From Pseudoalteromonas sp. XI10 (GTDB lineage: Bacteria; Pseudomonadota; Gammaproteobacteria; Enterobacterales; Alteromonadaceae): a stretch of DNA of 64,000 nt. The stretch lies in NCBI RefSeq assembly GCF_001469895.1, contig NZ_LOPY01000009.1:62001-126000 (forward strand), in the 5' to 3' direction. This document shows, piece after piece, positions 57,677 to 64,000 of this stretch. The translations under genes and the position numbers were made by a program. The notes below the pieces were generated by a model. It was not told the DNA's origin. It saw nothing but the letters and a program-made list of their open reading frames with translations, and did no database searches. Position 1 is the stretch's first letter; each line of letters opens with the position of its first letter.

Positions 57677-60181
57677 GTGATTTTATTAAAGCGAACTTTA
57701 CAATTTATTATCATCTGCTCATTTTTAGGACTAATCACTTTAGTTGGTCTATACTATTACGTTAAACCTGATATTCCTAGCGTACAGGTTCTAAAAGACG
57801 TTCAATTACAGACACCTATGCAGGTATTCTCACGTGATGGATTATTGATTAACCAATTCGGTGAAAAACGCCGCATTCCCGTTACAATAGATCAAATCCC
57901 CCAACCATTAATCGATGCAATTTTAGCAACAGAAGATAACCGTTTTTACGAGCATATTGGTATTGATCCAATTGGTATCGTACGTTCAGCCATTGTACTC
58001 ATATCTACAGGCGAAAAGAAACAAGGCGCAAGTACTATAACCATGCAGCTTGCCCGTAACTTCTTCTTAACTAGAGAAAAAGCATACATTCGTAAGGTCA
58101 AAGAGATCTTCATCGCTTTACATATTGAAAGTATATTAAGTAAAGACGAAATCCTCGAATTATATTTAAATAAAATTGAATTAGGTAACCGAGCTTTTGG
58201 TATTGGTGCAGCAGCACAAGTTTACTACGGCAAAGACCTCAATGAGCTTACTTTAGCGCAAATGGCGATGATCGCTGGCTTACCTAAAGCTCCTTCAGCC
58301 CTTAACCCTATTCGCAACCCAGTACGCGCAAAGGCACGTCGCAACGTTGTACTAGGCCGTATGTATACCGAAAAGTATATTACACAGGATGAATACGAAG
58401 AGGCTATCAATGCGCCAATTACAGCTAAATTCCATGGTGCAGAAATTGAAGTGTACGCCCCTTATATCTCTGAGATGGTGCGTGCTGAAATGGTTGAGCG
58501 CTATGGTCATGAGCGTGCTTACAATACTGGTTTCAAAGTTTACACCAGTGTTGATTCAAATATTCAGCAAGCTGCACAAGATGCCATTGTTGATAACCTA
58601 CACGCTTACGACATGCGTCATGGCTACCGTGGTGCGACGGCTCAGTTATGGGACAGTGAAAACGAAAGTCCACTTAGCCAAGAAGAGATCTTATCTAAAT
58701 TAAAAGATGTCAAAGAGTTTGGTCCATTATTAGCTGGTGTTGTAACTAATGTCGCTGAGCAATCAATTGATGTGCTATTAAAAAGCGGCGAACAAGTGAC
58801 AGTCGAGTGGGATGGTCTAAAATGGGCACGCAAATATATTACCCGTTACCGTCAAAGTTTCGCACCAAAAACGGCTACTGAAATTTTATCAGCGGGAGCG
58901 CAAATTTGGCTGCGTAAAAATGCAGATGAAAGCTACATTCTTAGCCAAGTGCCAGAAGCATCTAGCGCTCTTGTTTCACTCGACCCACAAGATGGTCGTA
59001 TTAAAGCCATTGTCGGTGGTTACAGCTTTGAACAAAGCCAATACAATCGCGCAGTTCAAGCAAAGCGCCAAGTTGGTTCAAACATCAAGCCATTTATTTA
59101 TTCAGCAGCACTTGAAAACGGCTACACACTCGCTTCAATTCTTAACGATGCGCCAATCAACCAATGGGATAAAAGCCAAGGTGTGGCATGGCGACCTAAG
59201 AACAGCCCTGCTGTTTATAATGGCCCAATCCGTATTCGCCGTGCATTAGCTCAATCGAAAAACGTAATTTCTGTGCGTCTGTTACGGGGTGTTGGCCTTG
59301 AACGCACTGCAGATCACTTACTTAAGTTTGGCTTTTCAAATAGCGATATTAATCGTAGCGAGTCATTAGCCCTGGGTAGTGCCTCAATCACTCCTCTTGA
59401 ACTAGCTCGCGGGATGAGTACTTTCGCCAATGGCGGCCACTTAATTACCCCTTACTTTATTTCTGAAATTCAGGATTCTGCTGGTAATGTGTTATTCAAA
59501 GCAGAGCCAGAACTGGCCTGTGATGAACCAGAGCAAGTTGTTACACCAGAGTTTGCATCATTAGATGATAACCAATTGGATCAAGCACAAAGTGTGAGCA
59601 CGCCACGTTGTGCTCCGCGTATCATTTCAAAGCAAAATGCATTCTTAATTTCACAAGCTATGCATAGCGCAATTTGGGGTGGTGGCAGCTGGACTCACAA
59701 AACCGGCTGGAGTGGAACAGGCTGGCGTGCACAGGCGCTTGACCGTCGTGATCTAGCAGGTAAAACAGGTACCACCAATGACTCGGTTGATACCTGGTTC
59801 AGTGGCTTTAACCGCAATGTGATGACCTCGGTATGGGTTGGTTTTGATAACCCAGGAAAAGCCCTTGGCCGCTCGACCTACAATAGTAACCTTGATAAGT
59901 CACAAATCTCTGGTGCAGAATCTGGTGCTAAAACCGCGCAACCTGCATGGGTCGACTTTATGCGTGCAGCCCTTGATGGCATGCCTGAATCACCTATTGA
60001 GCCTCCTGAAGGTTTGGTATCGGTTCGTATCGACTTAGCAACAGGTCTTTTAAGCCATAAGAATGACTATACCAGTCGTTTTGAGTACTTCATTAAAGGA
60101 ACAGCACCAACCAAGTACGTACTTGATCAACCAACAGACGTATTTGAAGAAAAGCTCAGCACAGAGGAAGAGTTGTTCTAA
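57677..60181 (+). CDS. mrcA: Penicillin-binding protein 1A
   Basis: This bifunctional class A PBP polymerises and cross-links peptidoglycan. It has an N-terminal membrane helix (about 8-28), a transglycosylase domain with EDNRFYEHIGIDP (about 85) and a transpeptidase domain with the SNIK (SxxK, about 473), SKN (SxN) and KTGTTND (KTG) motifs. The length of 834 aa matches E. coli PBP1A. The start is GTG with AGGGA upstream. It diverges from pilM, the typical order in gammaproteobacteria. Confidence 0.97.
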   Translation: MILLKRTLQFIIICSFLGLITLVGLYYYVKPDIPSVQVLKDVQLQTPMQVFSRDGLLINQFGEKRRIPVTIDQIPQPLIDAILATEDNRFYEHIGIDPIGIVRSAIVLISTGEKKQGASTITMQLARNFFLTREKAYIRKVKEIFIALHIESILSKDEILELYLNKIELGNRAFGIGAAAQVYYGKDLNELTLAQMAMIAGLPKAPSALNPIRNPVRAKARRNVVLGRMYTEKYITQDEYEEAINAPITAKFHGAEIEVYAPYISEMVRAEMVERYGHERAYNTGFKVYTSVDSNIQQAAQDAIVDNLHAYDMRHGYRGATAQLWDSENESPLSQEEILSKLKDVKEFGPLLAGVVTNVAEQSIDVLLKSGEQVTVEWDGLKWARKYITRYRQSFAPKTATEILSAGAQIWLRKNADESYILSQVPEASSALVSLDPQDGRIKAIVGGYSFEQSQYNRAVQAKRQVGSNIKPFIYSAALENGYTLASILNDAPINQWDKSQGVAWRPKNSPAVYNGPIRIRRALAQSKNVISVRLLRGVGLERTADHLLKFGFSNSDINRSESLALGSASITPLELARGMSTFANGGHLITPYFISEIQDSAGNVLFKAEPELACDEPEQVVTPEFASLDDNQLDQAQSVSTPRCAPRIISKQNAFLISQAMHSAIWGGGSWTHKTGWSGTGWRAQALDRRDLAGKTGTTNDSVDTWFSGFNRNVMTSVWVGFDNPGKALGRSTYNSNLDKSQISGAESGAKTAQPAWVDFMRAALDGMPESPIEPPEGLVSVRIDLATGLLSHKNDYTSRFEYFIKGTAPTKYVLDQPTDVFEEKLSTEEELF

Positions 60182-60208
60182 ATAAGTGAATTGCTATTTT
60201 GAAACAAT

Positions 60209-60236
60209 AAAAAAGCGCCCTTGGGGCGCTTTTTGC
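60209..60236. terminator. Bidirectional terminator between mrcA and metL
   Basis: AAAAGCGCCC and GGGCGCTTTT form a 10-bp stem with a 3-nt loop; A and T tracts flank both sides, so it serves mrcA and the converging metBL transcript. Confidence 0.92.
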
Positions 60237-60264
60237 TTAGCTATTTAAACTAAGATCAGCAAAA

Positions 60265-62610
60265 TTACTTTAGGTTATTTACCAGCCAATATAGGTCTGA
60301 GTGCACCCCAGCGGCAGTGACTTCTTTACCCGCTCCTGGGCCTTGGATCACCAATGCATTATCTGTATACCACTGCGAATTGATCACAAAGATGTTATCG
60401 CCCGGTTTAAGGCTTGCTAATACATCATCTTTGCCAACATTGACTAAACCAACTTGAGCCTGAATCTTACCATCAACGAGTGTGATAGCACCGGTGTAGC
60501 GCACCACTTTGTCTTCTGCCGCAGCTTGGGCTGCTTTTTCTGTCATAAATTCATCGAGTAGCTGTTTGTTTGCAAGAAAATCTTGCCAGCTTCCTACTGC
60601 AAGCTGTTCAGGCATCAGAGGTGTTAAAGCAATATCATCTAGCTCTAAATCTAGGCCTAGATCACGCGCTAAAATTAGCAGTTTACGCTGCATATCACGT
60701 CCAGATAAATCTTCACGAGGATCTGGCTCTGTATAGCCCATTTGCTGAGCTTGAAGCACTAAATCTGAAAACGGCACGCTACCATCGTAACTGCTACATA
60801 ACCACGATAAAGTACCCGAGAATACCCCTTCAATACGGTTAATACTGTCACCGCTATTTTGTAAATCAGCTAAAGCAAAGTTAATCGGTAATCCTGCGCC
60901 CACACTGGTGTTATAACGCCACAACAAGTTTCGCTCAGCCAAATTAGTGCGTAGGTTTTGATACCAGCTATTTTCTGCAGTGCCCGCATATTTGTTTGCA
61001 CTGATCAAATGACAGTTAAGCTCTACAAAATCAGGATACAACTGGCTAAAAGCCTCACTGGCAGTGATATCAATCACCACTTTGTGCTCATAATCTAGCT
61101 CATTGATACGTGCTAATAGTTCAGCTTTATCGTAGCTTTGCGCTTCATTGTGCCACTGCTCTTGCCATGTTTCGGTATTTAAACCACTGGCACTAAAAAG
61201 CATTTGTTTAGAGCGTAAAAGAGCTACTACTTTTACTTTGTACTGAGCAGATAAACGAGCAAACTGAGCTTGTAGTTGCGATAAGAACACTTCGCCTACA
61301 TTACCAAGGCCAGCAACAATAATAGCCAGCTCTTGACCTTTGTTTACCAGCTTGTCATGTAGAAGGGTTAAAACATCACTATCAATTGCCTGATCGTTTA
61401 AGATCAACACATAGTTATCGTCTTGTTGTACAAAACGCGGATGAATGCTTTGCTCTTTTAAAAGTGCTGTCGCTTGCTCTGTCAGCGCTATTACATCAGC
61501 CGTCGGTGCAACCACTGCACAACCACTTAAATTAGACTCGACAATATTTGCACGGCCCGCTAAATGGCTTACAACTTGATGAGTGCTTTGACCTGGCACT
61601 AATAAGTAAGTATCGCCATCTTTAGTAAAGTGGTGCAGGCTGTGTTGAATTAACTGACTAAGTTCACCGACTTCACCACTGCTTAGTTTATCAACCCGTA
61701 ATAAATCGATGTTATCCAAGGTAGTAATAAAACGCTTTGCTTTACTGTAACCTTCTTTTACTACTTCGGTTGGCGTTGCATCACAATCAAAACTACTTCT
61801 TACCACCAATTTAATTTCTGTGTCTTTTAACGGCGACAAGGTTTTTGCATGCAATACTGGGTTACCTAAACGCGCTAATAAGTTAGCTTGCTCGCGGCAC
61901 ACCTTGGCATACTTAACTGCATTTTTAACTTTACGAGGGTCAGTACTAAATACACCTTGTGTGTCTGTCCAGATAGACACTTGCTTAGCAAAAGTATAAC
62001 TCGCTAACAAGGTGGCACTGTAATCACTGCCATTGCGGCCTAATGTCACCGTATTACCTTGGCAATCTGCAGCTATAAAACCCGTTACTACGTTGATATG
62101 TTTTCTGCTAATCGCATCACTGCATTGCTGTTGGTTTTTTTGATGTAAAAGCTGACCATCATTTAGAGTAAATAACTGCCTTGCATCAACATCTTGCGCA
62201 TCAACACCTAACTGATTTAGGTAAGCGGCCAATAACCGCGCCGACCACACTTCACCATGAGCAAGTAAAGGTGCTTCAAGTAACTGCTGCTGACTAATTA
62301 ATTCATTTAATACGGCAAGTTCATCTTTTAACTGTGCCAAAGCCTGTTGTTTATTCTGACCTGTAAGTAGCTGCTCAATTAAAGCCCGTTGATTGTTATC
62401 AATAAGCAATAGAATATCGCTAACAGCCTGGCTATCTTGCTGCTGGTAACTTTGCCAAAGCTTTACTAAGGTATCGGTTGTTTTACCCGATGCCGACACA
62501 ACTACGCAATCGCCCTGCTCAGTATTAGCAAGAACAATGTTCGCTACCGCATGGTAACGATCTGCCGAGCTTAAGCTTGAGCCACCAAATTTATGAACAA
62601 TATTTACCAT
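60265..62610 (-). CDS. metL: Bifunctional aspartokinase II/homoserine dehydrogenase II
   Basis: The N-terminal aspartokinase (about 1-300) starts with VHKFGGSSLSSADRY and includes VTLGRNGSDYSATLLA. A regulatory linker follows (about 305-440). The C-terminal homoserine dehydrogenase has the NAD-binding GLGNVGEVFLSQL (about 440), SANKYAG and VGAGLPI. It supplies the methionine branch of aspartate metabolism. I choose the ATG at 62610, 5 bp after the metB stop; a GTG four codons upstream overlaps metB. The identity as MetL rather than ThrA rests on the metB neighbour. Confidence 0.93.
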   Translation of the reverse strand: MVNIVHKFGGSSLSSADRYHAVANIVLANTEQGDCVVVSASGKTTDTLVKLWQSYQQQDSQAVSDILLLIDNNQRALIEQLLTGQNKQQALAQLKDELAVLNELISQQQLLEAPLLAHGEVWSARLLAAYLNQLGVDAQDVDARQLFTLNDGQLLHQKNQQQCSDAISRKHINVVTGFIAADCQGNTVTLGRNGSDYSATLLASYTFAKQVSIWTDTQGVFSTDPRKVKNAVKYAKVCREQANLLARLGNPVLHAKTLSPLKDTEIKLVVRSSFDCDATPTEVVKEGYSKAKRFITTLDNIDLLRVDKLSSGEVGELSQLIQHSLHHFTKDGDTYLLVPGQSTHQVVSHLAGRANIVESNLSGCAVVAPTADVIALTEQATALLKEQSIHPRFVQQDDNYVLILNDQAIDSDVLTLLHDKLVNKGQELAIIVAGLGNVGEVFLSQLQAQFARLSAQYKVKVVALLRSKQMLFSASGLNTETWQEQWHNEAQSYDKAELLARINELDYEHKVVIDITASEAFSQLYPDFVELNCHLISANKYAGTAENSWYQNLRTNLAERNLLWRYNTSVGAGLPINFALADLQNSGDSINRIEGVFSGTLSWLCSSYDGSVPFSDLVLQAQQMGYTEPDPREDLSGRDMQRKLLILARDLGLDLELDDIALTPLMPEQLAVGSWQDFLANKQLLDEFMTEKAAQAAAEDKVVRYTGAITLVDGKIQAQVGLVNVGKDDVLASLKPGDNIFVINSQWYTDNALVIQGPGAGKEVTAAGVHSDLYWLVNNLK

Positions 62611-62615
62611 TTCTT

Positions 62616-63875
62616 CTACCACAATGCCGTATGTGCTGGCGTTAACTTAAATGACGCGTTTTGCTGTGTATCTTGCTGTGTTTGCTTAGCTTCAGCTTTT
62701 GTAACTTGCTGGCCTTGACCTGGTTTTACTAAATTGAAAACACGGTCTAAATCTGCAATGAGATCTTTTACGTCTTCAATGCCTACAGAAATACGGATCA
62801 ACGTATCGCCCACACCGGCTTCAAGGCGCGCTTTAGGCTCCATGCCTGCGTGGGTCATTGTTGCAGGGTGACAAATCAAGCTTTCTACCCCACCTAACGA
62901 CTCAGCAAGGCTAAAATCTTTAAGGCTAGTTAAAAACGTAGCAGCATCGTTAATGTCGCCTTTAATATCAAAGCTCACCATGCCACCAAAACCACGTTGC
63001 TGTGCTTTAGCAAGCTCATGTTGTGGGTGAGAAGCAAGGCCTGGGTAGTAAACTTGGCTTACATAAGGTGAACTCTCTAAATACTCAGCAATGGCAAAGG
63101 CATTTTCTTGGTGCTGCTTTAAACGTACATTTAAAGTACGTAAACCACGAAGCGTTAAGTAGCTGTCAAATGGTGCACCAGTAATACCGATATTATTCGC
63201 CCACCAAGCAAGCTCATCGCCTAGCTCTTGTGTTGCAGCAATCACTGCACCGCCCACTACATCAGAGTGACCATTGATGTATTTAGTGGTTGAGTGCACA
63301 ACAATATCAACACCAAACTCAATTGGGTTTTGTAATGCAGGTGATAAGAAGGTGTTGTCAGCCGCAACCAAAGCACCGCACTGCTTAGCAATGCTAGTGA
63401 TTGCTTTAATATCTGTTAAACGCAAGATTGGGTTACTTGGCGTTTCAATCCAAATCAACTTAGGTTTAATCGCTAAAATTTCTTGGAGATTTTCAGTTTT
63501 AGTTAAATCCAAAACTTTTAGTTTTAACAGGCCACGTTTTTCAAGCGAGGTGAATAAACGATAACTACCGCCATAACAGTCATGTGGGATCACTAACGTA
63601 TCGTCACTGTTTAATAGCTGAGTGGCTAAATGCACTGCAGACATACCTGTTGCAGTTATAATACCTCTAGCACCACCTTCAAGCTCTGCTAAGGTTTCAG
63701 CTAAGATATCGCGATTTGGATTACCGCTGCGACCATAGTCATACTGGCGCTTAGTATCAAAATCAGCAAACGAATAGGTGGTTGATAAGTAAATTGGTGG
63801 TACAACCGCACCATGATGTTTATCGGCTTCGATGCCGTGACGAACAGCAATCGTCGCTTTATTTTTTTCGCTCAT
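62616..63875 (-). CDS. metB: Cystathionine gamma-synthase
   Basis: MetB condenses an activated homoserine with cysteine to cystathionine. The PLP-binding Lys lies in HSTTKYINGHSDVVGG (about 207), and YDYGRSGNPNRD and ATGMSAVHLATQLL are typical of the family. The 419-aa protein is about 30 residues longer than usual at the C-terminus, in a Gln/Lys/Thr-rich tail after DRVFNLV. AGGTG precedes the ATG. It heads the metBL operon, with a MetJ site upstream. Confidence 0.93.
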   Translation of the reverse strand: MSEKNKATIAVRHGIEADKHHGAVVPPIYLSTTYSFADFDTKRQYDYGRSGNPNRDILAETLAELEGGARGIITATGMSAVHLATQLLNSDDTLVIPHDCYGGSYRLFTSLEKRGLLKLKVLDLTKTENLQEILAIKPKLIWIETPSNPILRLTDIKAITSIAKQCGALVAADNTFLSPALQNPIEFGVDIVVHSTTKYINGHSDVVGGAVIAATQELGDELAWWANNIGITGAPFDSYLTLRGLRTLNVRLKQHQENAFAIAEYLESSPYVSQVYYPGLASHPQHELAKAQQRGFGGMVSFDIKGDINDAATFLTSLKDFSLAESLGGVESLICHPATMTHAGMEPKARLEAGVGDTLIRISVGIEDVKDLIADLDRVFNLVKPGQGQQVTKAEAKQTQQDTQQNASFKLTPAHTALW

Positions 63876-63896
63876 TTCATCACCTATTCTTAAATT

Positions 63897-63920
63897 GGAT
63901 GTTTAGACGTCTAAAAGGTT
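63897..63920. promoter_or_regulatory. MetJ operator (met boxes) upstream of metB
   Basis: The sequence holds a perfect consensus met box, AGACGTCT, at 63905-63912, flanked in register by GGATGTTT and AAAAGGTT-AGATGATC, which are weaker copies. MetJ with S-adenosylmethionine binds tandem 8-bp boxes cooperatively. The site is 22-45 bp upstream of the metB ATG and can repress metBL; with metJ itself possibly divergent, it may also control that gene. Confidence 0.85.
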
Positions 63921-63990
63921 AGATGATCAAATATGAGAAGTCAAAGCATTTATGGCTCACACATAGAAGTTTATACATTTACACCACTAG

Positions 63991-64000
63991 ATGGCTAAAT
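63991..64000 (+). CDS. Possible first codons of metJ (cut by window edge)
   Basis: ATG GCT AAA T is the last sequence visible on the plus strand. MetJ of this group commonly begins with Met-Ala and lies divergent to metB. There is no clear ribosome site, and only three codons are seen, so this is a guess from gene order. Confidence 0.3.

Overview
The window looks like the chromosome of a marine gammaproteobacterium of the Alteromonadales, most likely Pseudoalteromonas or a close relative. I infer this from gene orders typical of the group (mreBCD-maf-rng-yhdP-nit-tldD; pilMNOPQ-aroK-aroB-damX-dam-rpe-gph-trpS with a divergent mrcA; ssb-yajR divergent from uvrA; metBL preceded by a met box), moderate A+T content and the protein sequences. 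No database search was possible.

Layout. 1-5.1 kb: the start of a response-regulator gene, oligopeptidase A (prlC), glutathione reductase (gor), a glutaredoxin-MauE membrane fusion and a small lipoprotein. 5.2-15.7 kb: one long leftward run of tightly packed genes, mreB-mreC-mreD-maf-rng-yhdP-nitrilase-tldD, covering cell shape, nucleotide clean-up, RNA processing, envelope lipid homeostasis and a peptidase. 15.8-22.9 kb: a PEGA/formylglycine-generating-enzyme-like envelope protein, a PLP-dependent deaminase, a degenerate GGDEF-EAL protein lying where enterobacteria carry csrD, and a NIT-domain chemoreceptor.

23.0-37.4 kb is an A+T-rich genomic island inserted between core genes. Its left part carries an adenine methyltransferase next to an AAA ATPase with a TOPRIM-like C-terminus (candidate defence pair) and a serine recombinase. 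Its centre is an operon of three different tyrosine recombinases and a small coiled-coil protein, organised like Tn554-type or Gamma-Mobile-Trio modules. A solitary Xre/ParS-type antitoxin-like regulator diverges from it. The right part is a small integron-type cassette array without an integrase: three attC-like sites and two cassette genes, one with a HEPN-like motif. Next comes a non-coding array of eight ~104-bp tandem repeats, each able to form a conserved hairpin.

37.5-64 kb returns to core genome: ssb, yajR, uvrA, small membrane proteins, a TraB/GumN-like protein, trpS-gph-rpe, dam, damX, aroB, aroK, the type IV pilus assembly operon pilMNOPQ, mrcA, and the methionine genes metB-metL with a MetJ operator and possibly the first codons of metJ at the right edge.

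The most novel material is in the island: the recombinase quartet, the methyltransferase/ATPase-TOPRIM pair, the integrase-less cassette array and the structured tandem repeat.
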